The notes: a model not told the origin generated them from the letters alone. A stretch of DNA of 33,362 nt from Muribaculaceae bacterium (GCA_022484565.1 JAKVKZ010000037.1:1-33362), one strand, 5' to 3'. Shown: positions 22,301 through 32,170, counted from the first letter of the stretch. Numbers and translations: made by a program.

Positions 22301-23587
22301 ATGATTGAAACGAAGAATATTGCCGATAAGCGGCCAAGCAGAGTCTTGGCGATAATTTTGATGTTTGCTTTATTTTTTATGATAGCATTCGTCACGGCTT
22401 ATCAGACCCCGTTAGGACGAGTGATAAAGAATCTTTCAAACGGCGATACGCTGATGTCGCAACTTGGCATGTTCGCAAATTTCATTGGATATGCCGTGAT
22501 GGGTTATCCTGCAGGCGTTATATTGCAGCGGCATGGCTATCGCATTACTGCTTTGGTAGCAGTTACGGTGGGCTTTTTTGGCGTTCTTATAACGTTCTTG
22601 TCTGGTAATATTGCGTCACAAAGCGTATTCCTTTATTTAATAGGTGCTTTTGTGGCCGGTTTTTCCATGTGTATGCTTAATGCCGTTGTGAATCCGATGC
22701 TCAACGGACTTGGAAAGAACCAGAATCAAGGCAACCAGCTTGTCCAGTTGGGTGGAGCATGCAATTCATTGAGCGCAACTTTGACACCTGTCGTTGTTGG
22801 TTATTTGATGGGCGGCGCGAGTGCCAGCAGCATTGCTGATGCCAATCAGATATTCTTCCTTGTGATGGTGATATTTGCCGTCGCTTTCCTGATTCTTCTG
22901 TTTTCACGGCTTCCTGAAGATGAGGATTTAGGCGACAAAGAAGATAGCATTGATGTGATGCTGGTGTTCCGAAACAGGAATTTCACGCTTGGAATTCTTG
23001 CTATATTCATCTATGTAGGAATTGAAGTGGGAATTTCGTATGTGCTTTTCCAGTATATGACCGAGGGTCTTTCGATAAGCGAGTCGGTGGCTGGTACGCT
23101 TACAGGTACATATTGGCTTATGATGTTTGTTGGTCGCTTATGCGGAGGAGCAATCGGGGCAAAAGTCTCGAGCCGTGCAATGCTGATTTTTGTGAGCATT
23201 ATGGCGATGGCTTTTGTCGCCACTGCAATTCTGCTCCCTCAATCGATGCAGGTTGATATGCCTTTGCTGGAGAATTTCGGTGCTATCACTTTTGTTAAGC
23301 AAGTTGTGCCAGTGTCAATTCTTCTTCTTGTGCTGTGCGGATTGTTCACCTCAGTGATGTGGGGCACGATATTTAATCTTTCAGTGGCTGGACTCGGAAA
23401 ATATGTCCGCATTAGTTCTGGAATATTTATGGTGATGGTGTGCGGTGGCGGAATAATTCCATTAATGCAAAGTACTATAGCCGAGCAATTCTCGTATATA
23501 TCAAGTTTTTGGCTTATTTTTGCCCTCCTTGGCTACATACTGTTCTATGCCCTTTATGGAAGCAGAGTCAAGAATTTGATGGAATAG
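22301..23587 (+). CDS. FHS/FucP-type sugar MFS transporter, copy 2
   Basis: This 428-residue MFS transporter is a clear paralogue of the preceding one. It shares FALFFMIAFVTAYQTPLG at the first helix, GAFVAGFSMCMLNAVVNPML, QLGGACNSLSATLTPVVVGYL and the C-terminal SGIFMVMVCGGGIIPL. The substrate loops differ (EDEDLGDKEDS in the central loop), so the substrate range may have diverged. The protein should work as a proton-coupled monosaccharide importer in the inner membrane. No clear promoter matching TAnnTTTG is visible; AATATTTG about 35 nt upstream is one base off. The transketolase gene follows under its own promoter. Confidence 0.87.
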   Translation: MIETKNIADKRPSRVLAIILMFALFFMIAFVTAYQTPLGRVIKNLSNGDTLMSQLGMFANFIGYAVMGYPAGVILQRHGYRITALVAVTVGFFGVLITFLSGNIASQSVFLYLIGAFVAGFSMCMLNAVVNPMLNGLGKNQNQGNQLVQLGGACNSLSATLTPVVVGYLMGGASASSIADANQIFFLVMVIFAVAFLILLFSRLPEDEDLGDKEDSIDVMLVFRNRNFTLGILAIFIYVGIEVGISYVLFQYMTEGLSISESVAGTLTGTYWLMMFVGRLCGGAIGAKVSSRAMLIFVSIMAMAFVATAILLPQSMQVDMPLLENFGAITFVKQVVPVSILLLVLCGLFTSVMWGTIFNLSVAGLGKYVRISSGIFMVMVCGGGIIPLMQSTIAEQFSYISSFWLIFALLGYILFYALYGSRVKNLME

Positions 23588-23667
23588 GGTGGAGGCGGCT
23601 TTTATGTCGGCTTCTGCTTGGAAAACTTTGAAATGGAGGTTCGCAATGCAATTTTTTTGTCTTATAG

Positions 23668-23698
23668 TTGCATGAACAAAAGTTTTGTCGTATCTTCG
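23668..23698 (+). promoter_or_regulatory. Promoter of transketolase
   Basis: TTG (23668-23670), a 20-nt spacer and TATCTTCG (23691-23698) match the promoter pattern with C for T in the -7 box. The ATG is 48 nt downstream. Confidence 0.6.
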
Positions 23699-23746
23699 TA
23701 AATGGTAAGTCATGCAAAAATTACAGTATTAAAACAATAAGAAATT

Positions 23747-25789
23747 ATGAAGGAAAACATTTTGGACCGTGCGGCTGATAATATACGTATCCTTGCGATG
23801 ACCATGGTTGAAAAAGCCAAATCGGGTCACCCGGGTGGAGCCATGGGTGGTGCGGATTTCATTAATGTGCTTTATTCAAAATACATAGTTTACGATCCTG
23901 ACGACCCGCATTGGTTTTTGCGCGACCGTTTCTTTCTTGACCCAGGTCACATGTCGCCGATGCTTTACAGCGTCCTTGCCTTGACCGGCAAATTCACAAT
24001 TGAAGAACTTCAGCAATTCAGGCAGTGGGGCAGTGTGACTCCCGGACATCCTGAACTGAATGTTGACCGTGGCATTGAAAACACTTCAGGACCTTTAGGT
24101 CAAGGGCATGTTATGGCAGTGGGATGTGCTATAGCTGAACGTTTTCTTGCGGCACGTTTTGGTGAAATTCTGGCTCATAAAACCTATGCTTTCATTTCCG
24201 ACGGTGGAATTCAAGAGGAAATTTCGCAAGGAGCAGGCCGAATTGCAGGATTCCTTGGGCTGAGCAATCTGATAATGTTCTACGACAGTAATCGGGTGCA
24301 GCTGTCAACTGATGTTGATGCTGTCACGATGGAAGATACTGCCGCAAAATACCGCGCTTGGAACTGGAACGTGCTTGAAATAGACGGGTCGAATCCATCA
24401 GAAATATCCAATGCACTTGAAGTAGCTATTGCAGAGAAAGAGCGGCCAACGCTGATTATCGGCCATACGGTAATGGGACATGGATGTGTGACGGCTGAAG
24501 GAGAAAATTTCGAGGGCCAGTGCAGCACTCATGGGCAGCCAATAAGCAAATCAGGCGCTTCGTATGATAAAACGGTGGCGCATCTTGGTGGCAGTACTGA
24601 AAATCCATGGGCAATATTCCCTGAAGTGGCGGAACTTTATGCTCATCGGCGTAAACGCCTTTCGACTTTAGCAGCCCAACGAAAGGCCGAATTTGCCGCA
24701 TGGGAACGCCAAAATCCTGAAAAGGCATCACTTTTGCAAAGCTATATTGATGGCAAGTTGCCGGATATTGACTATTCAGCAATTGCGCATAAGCCGAACA
24801 TCGCTACGCGTGCCTCTTCTGCTAATGTGCTTTCAGTGCTTGGTGAGAAAGTAGGTAATATGATTGTGGCTTCGGCTGACCTTGCAAACAGCGACAAGAC
24901 AGATGCATTCTTAAAAAAAACTGGCGCTGTAAAACCTCATGATTTTAATGGCGCATTCCTGCATGCCGGTGTCTCGGAACTGACGATGACTGCTATAATG
25001 AATGGCATAGTGCTTCATGGCGGCATGTTTGCTGCTTGCGGCACATTCTTCGTGTTCTCTGACTACATGAAGCCTGCCATACGATTGTCGGCCCTTATGC
25101 AGTTGCCAGTGAAGTTCGTATGGACTCACGATGCATTCAGGGTAGGGGAAGATGGTCCTACTCATCAGCCGATAGAACACGAGGCGCAAATACGCCTTCT
25201 TGAACAGGTGAAGAACGATGCCGGCAATAATAGTCTGCTTGTGCTTCGTCCTGCTGACAGCGCGGAAACTAATGTGGCTTGGCAGATGGCAATGGAAAAC
25301 AAAAAGTCACCTACAGCACTTATACTTTCGCGTCAGTCGATAAATGACCTACCAACTGCTTCAGGTAACCGATTCGCGGATGCGACAAAGATGCGCAATG
25401 GAGCGTATACGGTTGAGGAGGTTAAGGATGCTGCTGTTACTCTTGTTGGAAATGGCTCGGAAGTGTCCACTCTATGTGCAGCTTCCGAAATACTTAAAAA
25501 GGATGGAATTGCTTGCCGTATAGTATCGATTCCGTCTGTGGGATTGTTTCTGAATCAATCTGAGAATTATCGGAATTCGGTTCTGCCTGTTGATATACCA
25601 GTCTTTGGCCTTACTGCAGGATTGCCTTCAGCATTACTGCAAGTTGTGGGTGTCAAAGGGACGGTGTTTGGTCTTAATCATTTTGGAGCTTCAGCTCCGT
25701 ATGATATCCTTGACGAAAAATTTGGTTTTACTCCTGAAAATGTGGCAAATCAAATAAGAAACTTCGTAAAGTTGAAAAAATCACGCTAA
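23747..25789 (+). CDS. tkt: Transketolase
   Basis: The 680-residue, full-length enzyme transfers two-carbon ketol units between sugar phosphates in the non-oxidative pentose phosphate pathway and uses thiamine diphosphate. The N-terminal domain has KSGHPGGAMGGADF, PGHPELNVDRGIENTSGPLG and the cofactor-binding segment SDGGIQEEISQGAGR. The middle domain has ADLANSDKTDAF, the catalytic Glu in AGVSELTM, and THDAFRVGEDGPTHQP with conserved His. SDGG replaces the GDG found in E. coli transketolase; I recall the same variant in other Bacteroidales transketolases, so it is probably not damage. It is a single-gene unit with a promoter upstream and an AT-rich terminator at its end. Confidence 0.96.
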   Translation: MKENILDRAADNIRILAMTMVEKAKSGHPGGAMGGADFINVLYSKYIVYDPDDPHWFLRDRFFLDPGHMSPMLYSVLALTGKFTIEELQQFRQWGSVTPGHPELNVDRGIENTSGPLGQGHVMAVGCAIAERFLAARFGEILAHKTYAFISDGGIQEEISQGAGRIAGFLGLSNLIMFYDSNRVQLSTDVDAVTMEDTAAKYRAWNWNVLEIDGSNPSEISNALEVAIAEKERPTLIIGHTVMGHGCVTAEGENFEGQCSTHGQPISKSGASYDKTVAHLGGSTENPWAIFPEVAELYAHRRKRLSTLAAQRKAEFAAWERQNPEKASLLQSYIDGKLPDIDYSAIAHKPNIATRASSANVLSVLGEKVGNMIVASADLANSDKTDAFLKKTGAVKPHDFNGAFLHAGVSELTMTAIMNGIVLHGGMFAACGTFFVFSDYMKPAIRLSALMQLPVKFVWTHDAFRVGEDGPTHQPIEHEAQIRLLEQVKNDAGNNSLLVLRPADSAETNVAWQMAMENKKSPTALILSRQSINDLPTASGNRFADATKMRNGAYTVEEVKDAAVTLVGNGSEVSTLCAASEILKKDGIACRIVSIPSVGLFLNQSENYRNSVLPVDIPVFGLTAGLPSALLQVVGVKGTVFGLNHFGASAPYDILDEKFGFTPENVANQIRNFVKLKKSR

Positions 25790-25803
25790 AAAATGATTTT
25801 TTC
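25774..25803 (+). terminator. AT-rich terminator overlapping the end of tkt
   Basis: GAAAAAATCA and TGATTTTTTC form a perfect 10-bp stem around a 10-nt loop that contains the stop codon; the T run is in the second arm. The stem is weak in GC, so termination may be partial. Confidence 0.6.
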
Positions 25804-25837
25804 AGTGAAATTATGATAATTGATTAGAAAAATTATT

Positions 25838-25845
25838 TATCTTTG
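25838..25845 (+). promoter_or_regulatory. -7 box of the OmpA tandem
   Basis: TATCTTTG is a perfect TAnnTTTG match followed by CGG, 64 nt before the first ompA-like ATG. A standard -33 element is not clear. Confidence 0.65.
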
Positions 25846-25909
25846 CGGTAAAATTTAAGTGAAGTATATTTTTTAACTATATTATTAACTGAAAATTAAA
25901 CGTGAATCT

Positions 25910-27157
25910 ATGAAAAAGATCTATTTAGCACTTGTACTGAGTGCACTCTTCCTTGCTCCATCTTTAATGAAGGCGCAAGAAGTTAAGTATGTAGAGGATC
26001 CTGCTCAGGGTTATTTATTTAACAGGATGCAGGACAACTGGTTCATTTCTCTTGAAGGTGGTGCCAACGTGCTTATGTCGCGCGATGACTCTCATCTTGG
26101 CTTTGGTGACCGTATCGCACCAGTGATCAACTTGTCATTTGGTAAATGGTTCTCACCACTGTTAGGTGTTCGTATCGGCGTTGATGGCTATCAGGCTAAA
26201 GGCGTTTTTGATATGGCTAATTACGATGGCGATGTAATTGGTGCTCGTATGGACACTCACAAAGATGGTAACATGACTTATTACAAGCAGAAATTCATCC
26301 AATTTGGTCCTAAAGCTGACGTTCTGTTCAACTTGACTAACTGGATCTGTGGTTATCGTCCAGGCCGTTTCTACAATGCAATATTCTACATGGGTGGTTC
26401 AGAGCATTGGGTATATCAAAAGCCTTACACAGTAACTCGTGGTACTGTTACTACAACTGGTGACTATAAATTTGGAGCTTCTCACAACCTCGCACTTGGT
26501 GGTGGTTTGTTGAACACATTCGCACTTTCAAAGCATGTTGATCTTCTTCTTGACCTTCGTGCAGAAGATGTTCAAGAGCATTTTGACGGTCACGGAAAAG
26601 AGCGTAACTGCGATGCAGCCGTTCTTCTTGGTCTCTCTTACAAGTTCAACAAAGTTGGTTGGGGTGCTCCTGTTGTTCCGGTTTGCCCGAAATACAAATA
26701 CACAGATGCTGAAGGTGATGCACTTGCTGCTCAATTGCAGGATGCAAATGCTAAGATTTCTGACCTTGAGCAACAACTTAAGGACTGCTTGAACCGTCCA
26801 CAACCGGTTGCTGAAAAAGCTGCTCCGACAACTCAACTTGCCAACATCTACTTCCCAATCAACGTTTCCAAACTCACAAAGAGCCAGGTTAAGGTTGCTA
26901 ACGGAATTGCTGATGTAATGAAGAAAGAACATCAGAACTACGTTCTTACTGGTTGGGCTGACAATTACACCGGAACAGATGCTGTTAACAAAGCGCTCCG
27001 CAAGGCACGTGTAGCTACAGTTAAGAACTATCTTGTTAAACAAGGTGTTCCTGCCGGTATCCTTGAGACTACTACAAACGACGGAAACCTTACCGACAGT
27101 GGCAAAGCAAATGCTGCTAAGGACCGTGCCGTTACAGTTATGGTAAAGGACAAATAA
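25910..27157 (+). CDS. OmpA-family outer membrane protein, copy 1
   Basis: The 415-residue product has a signal peptide (MKKIYLALVLSALFLAPSLMKA), an N-terminal beta-barrel of about residues 30-255, and a coiled-coil linker (ALAAQLQDANAKISDLEQ, about 270-290) rich in Gln and Asp. The OmpA peptidoglycan-binding domain (from about 305) has GWADNYTGTDAVN with the conserved Asp and NKALRKARVATVKNYL with the conserved Arg that grip diaminopimelate. It anchors the outer membrane to the cell wall and is likely to be abundant. The second copy begins 29 nt downstream in the same transcript. The C-terminal halves of both genes are nearly identical in DNA sequence. Confidence 0.92.
   Translation: MKKIYLALVLSALFLAPSLMKAQEVKYVEDPAQGYLFNRMQDNWFISLEGGANVLMSRDDSHLGFGDRIAPVINLSFGKWFSPLLGVRIGVDGYQAKGVFDMANYDGDVIGARMDTHKDGNMTYYKQKFIQFGPKADVLFNLTNWICGYRPGRFYNAIFYMGGSEHWVYQKPYTVTRGTVTTTGDYKFGASHNLALGGGLLNTFALSKHVDLLLDLRAEDVQEHFDGHGKERNCDAAVLLGLSYKFNKVGWGAPVVPVCPKYKYTDAEGDALAAQLQDANAKISDLEQQLKDCLNRPQPVAEKAAPTTQLANIYFPINVSKLTKSQVKVANGIADVMKKEHQNYVLTGWADNYTGTDAVNKALRKARVATVKNYLVKQGVPAGILETTTNDGNLTDSGKANAAKDRAVTVMVKDK
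26987..27055 (+). repeat. 69-nt perfect direct repeat within the ompA pair
   Basis: This segment is identical to 28258-28326 in the second copy. It lies in the OmpA domain. The surrounding 3' halves are also very similar, while the barrel regions differ strongly, which suggests gene conversion. Confidence 0.9.
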
Positions 27158-27186
27158 TTATTGATTAATTAAATCAAATCAAATCT

Positions 27187-28428
27187 ATGAAAAAGATTTA
27201 TTTTGCAGTCCTTCTTTCTGCTTTGTTCTTGGCTCCTTCAGTTATGAAGGCTCAGGAGACGAAGTATGTTGAAGATCCTGCTCAGGGTTATCTGTTCAAT
27301 CGCATGCAGGACAATTGGTTCATCTCCCTTGAGGCTGGTGCCAATGTCCTTATGTCGAAAGATGACACTCAGAAGGACTTTGGCAAACGTATAGGCCCTG
27401 CTGCTAATCTGTTCATCGGTAAGTGGTTCACTCCGCTTATTGGCGTTCGTATTGGCGCTGATGTCTATCAGTTTAGAGGTGCTATAGCTCCTGCTAACAT
27501 TTATAATGTTCCTCTTGGTCTAAGAGAATCGATGGATGGAGATTATTACAATCAGAGGGCTTGGCAAGTTGGTGGTAGAATGGATGTAATGTTCAATCTT
27601 ACCAATTGGCTTTGTGGCTATAGGGCTGATCGCTTCTATAATATGGCTCTTTATTTAGGAACTGGTGTTCATTATGTTTATCAGAGAAATCCTGAATATA
27701 ATTATGGTGGATTTAAGTTGAATTCAGATTATAAGTTTGGTAAATCTCACAACTTCTCAGCTGGTGTAGGCTTACTCAATAGCTTCCGTCTCAATAAGCA
27801 CCTCGATCTTCTTCTTGACCTTCGTTGTGATTATGTTATGGAACATTTCGACAGCCACAATGCTAAGGAGAACAATGCTGATGCTGCTGCATTACTTGGT
27901 CTCGCTTATAAGTTCAATTCGACAAAATGGGCTGCTCCTGTAGTAGCTGTTTGTCCTACTTACAAGTACACCGATGCTGAAGGTGATGCTCTTGCTTCAC
28001 AATTGCAGGATGCAAATGCTAAGATTTCTGACCTTGAACAACAACTTAAGGACTGCTTGAACCGTCCACAACAAGTTGCTCAAGAGAAACCGGCTCCAAC
28101 TACAGAACTTGCCAACATCTACTTCCCGATCAACGTTTCCAAGCTCACAAAGAGCCAGGTTAAGGTTGCTAACGGAATTGCTGATGTTATGAAGAAAGAA
28201 CAGCAGAATTATCTTCTCACTGGTTGGGCTGATAATTACACAGGAACTGACGCTGTGAACAAAGCGCTCCGCAAGGCACGTGTAGCTACAGTTAAGAACT
28301 ATCTTGTTAAACAAGGTGTTCCTGCCAGCATTCTCGAAACCACAACTAATGACGGAAATCTTTCCAACATTGAAAAAGCTAATGCTGCTAAGGGTCGTGC
28401 CGTAACAGTTATGGTTAACAACAAGTAA
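27187..28428 (+). CDS. OmpA-family outer membrane protein, copy 2
   Basis: The 413-residue paralogue keeps the same plan: signal peptide (MKKIYFAVLLSALFLAPSVMKA), beta barrel, coiled-coil linker and OmpA domain (GWADNYTGTDAVN, NKALRKARVATVKNYL). The barrel differs, with new loops such as NVPLGLRESMDGDYYNQ and YQRNPEYNYGGFKLN, so the surface-exposed parts have diverged. The mature N-terminus (ETKYVEDPAQGYLFNRMQDN) is almost the same as in copy 1. It is the last gene of the pair and ends at a strong terminator. Its role is probably structural, with possible exposure to phage or host immunity. Confidence 0.92.
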   Translation: MKKIYFAVLLSALFLAPSVMKAQETKYVEDPAQGYLFNRMQDNWFISLEAGANVLMSKDDTQKDFGKRIGPAANLFIGKWFTPLIGVRIGADVYQFRGAIAPANIYNVPLGLRESMDGDYYNQRAWQVGGRMDVMFNLTNWLCGYRADRFYNMALYLGTGVHYVYQRNPEYNYGGFKLNSDYKFGKSHNFSAGVGLLNSFRLNKHLDLLLDLRCDYVMEHFDSHNAKENNADAAALLGLAYKFNSTKWAAPVVAVCPTYKYTDAEGDALASQLQDANAKISDLEQQLKDCLNRPQQVAQEKPAPTTELANIYFPINVSKLTKSQVKVANGIADVMKKEQQNYLLTGWADNYTGTDAVNKALRKARVATVKNYLVKQGVPASILETTTNDGNLSNIEKANAAKGRAVTVMVNNK

Positions 28429-28447
28429 TTCATTAATTCTTAATATT

Positions 28448-28481
28448 AAAAAAAGCGTTTCCTAAAGGAGACGCTTTTTTT
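28448..28481 (+). terminator. Terminator of the OmpA tandem
   Basis: An A run and GCGTTTCC pair with GGAGACGC and seven T around a TAAA loop, with one G-T pair. It lies 20 nt past the stop codon of the second copy. The rest of the 334-nt gap is AT-rich and holds only the next promoter. Confidence 0.93.
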
Positions 28482-28608
28482 GTTATACATATATGTAAGT
28501 ACACCTTATTATATAAATCCTCTATAAGTTTACCCTAATTTTGATTTGCTATTATCACTTCTATTGAATTTAGAAATTGGAGATAATTACATTTTTTATT
28601 TAAAAAAG

Positions 28609-28639
28609 TTTGTTATAATAAAATTCTTTTGTAAATTTG
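28609..28639 (+). promoter_or_regulatory. Promoter of the large secreted protein
   Basis: TTTG (28609-28612), a 19-nt spacer and TAAATTTG (28632-28639) match the Bacteroidetes pattern. The leader would be about 115 nt and AT-rich, with no obvious structure. Confidence 0.65.
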
Positions 28640-28762
28640 GAGCAGTAATTAAATCATTTTCTTACCTTAATTATCGAAATGATTTTGATGTGCCTTTTTA
28701 TCGAATTGTATAATTATATGCAATATGTCTATAATTTAATTGTTTAATTTAAACCCAAAACT

Positions 28763-31700
28763 ATGAAGAAGTTCCTACTTGGTGCGGCATTTATACTTGC
28801 CGCTTTATTAGGTTGTTTTTCGGCGCAGGCGCAAAACGCTTATGCTTATGGTCTTAAGGTTGGGGCTTTATCTGCCGACGGCAGTTCCATCCCAATCTAC
28901 TATTCTCTCAACACAGCTGCCAAAGCTGTTTCTATCGACGTTTATCAGTTGAATGTAACAACTCCTGTTAAATCGTTTGTCTCCGATCAACTTAAGGCTG
29001 GCGCTGATACTTTTGTGGTTGCTACTGCAGGCTTGCCAACTGGTGTTGACCTGTATTGGACTGTAAAAGTACAGGGTACAACTGTCACGGCTCCTGTTTT
29101 CGTTAAGAAGCTCGCCGACTTCTATGCCCCTTATGGTCTTGCTGTCGACCGCGACCCATTCAGCACGCATTTTGGACGCCTTTATGCAACCGAGTCGAAA
29201 GATGGCTCTGGCTCTATGGCCGAAGAAAGTGTTGACCCTAACACTTATCTCTCCTACAAGGACGGTAAGGGTAATGGTCAGGCTCTCTATGTGTTTGAGG
29301 CTAACGGCGACACTCTGCGTGCTTCCAATGGCAAGCCTGGTTTCATCGGTGGCTTGAACATTGCAAGCAAATTCTCAACAAAGGGTGCATTCGACCCTAA
29401 GCGTCTTGCAATTTCTGAAGATGGACGTCTGTTCATTTCCCGTCTTGCTAGTGGCGTTAGTCCTATCTACGAAGTTAACACCGACAACCTCGATGCTGCT
29501 TTCAGCCCGATTTTCACCGACACTCTTCAGGATGCCGACATGAATCTCATGACTGTTGACAGTGCTTATGTCGCTGGCGGTAATGTTGCCCTCACGGTTC
29601 GTGGCGAAGGTGACAATCTCACACTTGCAACTATTTCTGCCGGAAAGGCTTCAATGGACGGATATGACCAATCTTCTTATCGCGCAGCCGAGTATGCACT
29701 CGGTTCGGCAAAGACTTGGACCGGTGTTCCTACTCGTATAATTACTGACTACGACAAGCAGTACACAATCACTTACGATAACACCAACTTGCTTTATGAC
29801 CCTAATGGTGGCCTTTGGTTCACTGCTTCCCGTGGCACTGCATCTGAATCGCAGCCTATCGTTAAGCATGTTAAGAACGATTTCACTACCGAGGATTTCA
29901 GCATTACAAGCAACACTAACGATTATGGTATTGTCTATCCTGCCAATTCTGGCATTTGCGTGAGTCCTGACTCTACAATGATTGCCATGATCACGGCGCG
30001 CACAGTCAAGACAGTGAAAGTTTACAAGGTTGATTATACAACTAATCCTGTTACCCTTACAATGGTAACTTCTTTCACTGCTCAGGACCGTCCTAACGCT
30101 CTTGCTTGGGACTATGCCGACAACTTATTCTCGATTTCCAGCAGCAATGAGGTGCTCGATATGTATCAGCTGCCTCGCGACACTGATGTAGTTGTTACTC
30201 CATGTATTGACGATCAGGTGTTCAAGATTCCTGCTCCTACAGCCACCATCACTTTGGCATCAAAGAACACTACAGTTCCTACAGCTGCTAACAATCGTCA
30301 GGGCGTGTTCATCGACAACAACTGGTTCATTATGAATAAGACCGACAAGACTGTGGATGTTTACGATGGTGAAGGTAACAAGATGACAACCACATTCCCT
30401 GCAGCAGCCTGCACAAACATTGGCAATGACGATGCCGGCAATCTTATTGTCCGCACTGGTGATGATTTCCCTAGCGCCAACACCACAGGCATCCGCGTTA
30501 TCCCTACTGATGGCTCTACTCCTGTTGACATAGCTATTTCTGGTGTTCCGGCAGCCCGCAACGACTGGTACGGAACTGCTCAGGGCAACCTTCTGAGGAA
30601 TGGCAAACTTTACATTATGCCTAACAACTCAACTAAACTGACTGTCGTTCAAATCAAGAATGGCGCTCAGGATGTTGACAACACTCAGACAATCGACGTT
30701 CCTGGTGCAACTGCCAGCTACAACGTTGTTTATTCATTCACCCCTGGTAAGACTGAGCATGTGATGGTTTGCCCGCGCGGTGCTTCCTATCTTGATGGCA
30801 CTCTTGCTGCCGACAACAAGTCAATTACTACCACTCCTCTGGTTATGCCGGGCAAGGCCACAACTCTTGGCGCCACATTCTTCACGATGGGCGGTGTCAA
30901 CTATGTGGTTTATCCTTCAGGCACTAACTATATGGACGGCTTCTCTGTTGCCAAGGTTTCGACCGACGCAACAAACGAGGCTATAGCTACCTACGCTCCA
31001 ACCGTTACTGCCGCTCCTAACAACTTCACGGCTTCATGGTTCGGTGTTGATGTTCTTAACGACACTGTTGCAAACATCTACCAATATTATCCTGGTGGTT
31101 TCTTCGCAACCTATAAGTTCAAACTCCCTGCACTCGTCAATCCTGTACTTGATGTTTACGTCGTAGGTGAAATTGCAGAGAACTCCAACACTTGGGGCGC
31201 AAACGTAGGTTATAAGCTTACCCGTGGAGAAAAAAAGATTTTCGGTGGCGTAGTCACTGTTAACCAAATCGGTTCATTCGGCATAACCACAGCTCTCGGT
31301 ACAACTGCCGACGATTGGACAACTCTCAATGCTAACCGTTACGTCCCTGATAATGACGGCACTGTTGTAGAGAATAACAAGACTTCATACATGACTCAGG
31401 GTTCTGACAAGTCATGGAAGTTCCCGCAAAAGGGCACATATCTGATGATTGTTGACTTGGATTCTCTTAACTTTAAAGTCAAATTGCTTGCAGCCGATAC
31501 CACCACGGTTTATCCTGAGAAGCTTTATGCAATCGGCAATCTCGGTTCTGCTGTTGGCGACTGGAAACCTAACGATGGATCCAACGAACTTACCAGAACT
31601 GACAATCCTGGCGTTTACATGGGCCAGATTACAATCTACAATCAGGTTGATGGAACCGCTCCTCTTGGATACGGCTGGTTCTGCCTTGGCTCTGCTCTCG

Positions 31701-32107
31701 GCACATCCGACACCGACTGGACTACATTCAATGCAAGCCGCTTTGGTCCTGAAGTTGACAACACTATCCTTGTTTCAGGCGTAGCAGGCCCGCTCTTCTC
31801 GACGACCCAGAACTCCTACAAGGTAGCTATTGAGGCTGTAAGCGCAACTTACGATGTCACTGCAAATCTTGTCAACCATACTATCCTGCTCACTCTCGTA
31901 AGCACTGGTGTTGACAAGGTTTCCACAAGCGATGTACGTGTCGTTGCAGGCACAGGCGAAATCAACATCTTCGGCAATGCACAGAACGTTTCAGTTTACA
32001 CTGCAGGCGGTGCATTGATTAGCAAGAATCAGGTACGCGTCAATTGCGCTCCTGGAATGTACGTTGTCCGTGCAAGCGGCAAGACATTCAAGGTGATGGT
32101 TAAATAA
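28763..32107 (+). CDS. Large secreted protein: beta-propeller-like core, two SusE/F-like domains, C-terminal sorting-like domain
   Basis: The 1114-residue product starts with a signal peptide (LLGAAFILAALLGCFSAQAQ). The first domain (about 25-115) looks like an Ig or FlgD-type sandwich. A long region rich in beta strands with repeated propeller-like blades follows to about residue 790 (for example PKRLAISEDGRLFISRL and ALAWDYADNLFSIS). Two tandem domains come next, each with GxxLGT...DW-T-N-RY/FxP, recalling the starch-binding domains of SusE and SusF. The last 60 residues (GEINIFGNAQNVSVYTAGG to PGMYVVRASGKTFKVMV) resemble T9SS-type sorting or DUF6383-like tails. It may be a surface glycan-binding protein; no enzyme motif is visible. 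The paralogue at 32270 follows under its own promoter. Confidence 0.7.
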   Translation: MKKFLLGAAFILAALLGCFSAQAQNAYAYGLKVGALSADGSSIPIYYSLNTAAKAVSIDVYQLNVTTPVKSFVSDQLKAGADTFVVATAGLPTGVDLYWTVKVQGTTVTAPVFVKKLADFYAPYGLAVDRDPFSTHFGRLYATESKDGSGSMAEESVDPNTYLSYKDGKGNGQALYVFEANGDTLRASNGKPGFIGGLNIASKFSTKGAFDPKRLAISEDGRLFISRLASGVSPIYEVNTDNLDAAFSPIFTDTLQDADMNLMTVDSAYVAGGNVALTVRGEGDNLTLATISAGKASMDGYDQSSYRAAEYALGSAKTWTGVPTRIITDYDKQYTITYDNTNLLYDPNGGLWFTASRGTASESQPIVKHVKNDFTTEDFSITSNTNDYGIVYPANSGICVSPDSTMIAMITARTVKTVKVYKVDYTTNPVTLTMVTSFTAQDRPNALAWDYADNLFSISSSNEVLDMYQLPRDTDVVVTPCIDDQVFKIPAPTATITLASKNTTVPTAANNRQGVFIDNNWFIMNKTDKTVDVYDGEGNKMTTTFPAAACTNIGNDDAGNLIVRTGDDFPSANTTGIRVIPTDGSTPVDIAISGVPAARNDWYGTAQGNLLRNGKLYIMPNNSTKLTVVQIKNGAQDVDNTQTIDVPGATASYNVVYSFTPGKTEHVMVCPRGASYLDGTLAADNKSITTTPLVMPGKATTLGATFFTMGGVNYVVYPSGTNYMDGFSVAKVSTDATNEAIATYAPTVTAAPNNFTASWFGVDVLNDTVANIYQYYPGGFFATYKFKLPALVNPVLDVYVVGEIAENSNTWGANVGYKLTRGEKKIFGGVVTVNQIGSFGITTALGTTADDWTTLNANRYVPDNDGTVVENNKTSYMTQGSDKSWKFPQKGTYLMIVDLDSLNFKVKLLAADTTTVYPEKLYAIGNLGSAVGDWKPNDGSNELTRTDNPGVYMGQITIYNQVDGTAPLGYGWFCLGSALGTSDTDWTTFNASRFGPEVDNTILVSGVAGPLFSTTQNSYKVAIEAVSATYDVTANLVNHTILLTLVSTGVDKVSTSDVRVVAGTGEINIFGNAQNVSVYTAGGALISKNQVRVNCAPGMYVVRASGKTFKVMVK

Positions 32108-32125
32108 TGACTTGATATATCCATG

Positions 32126-32158
32126 AAAAAAGGCGGGCCGTATTGACCCGCCTTTTTT
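32126..32158 (+). terminator. Terminator of the large secreted protein gene
   Basis: AAAAAAGGCGGG pairs perfectly with CCCGCCTTTTTT around a 9-nt loop, 18 nt past the stop codon. Confidence 0.93.
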
Positions 32159-32170
32159 ATGTCCAAAAAA

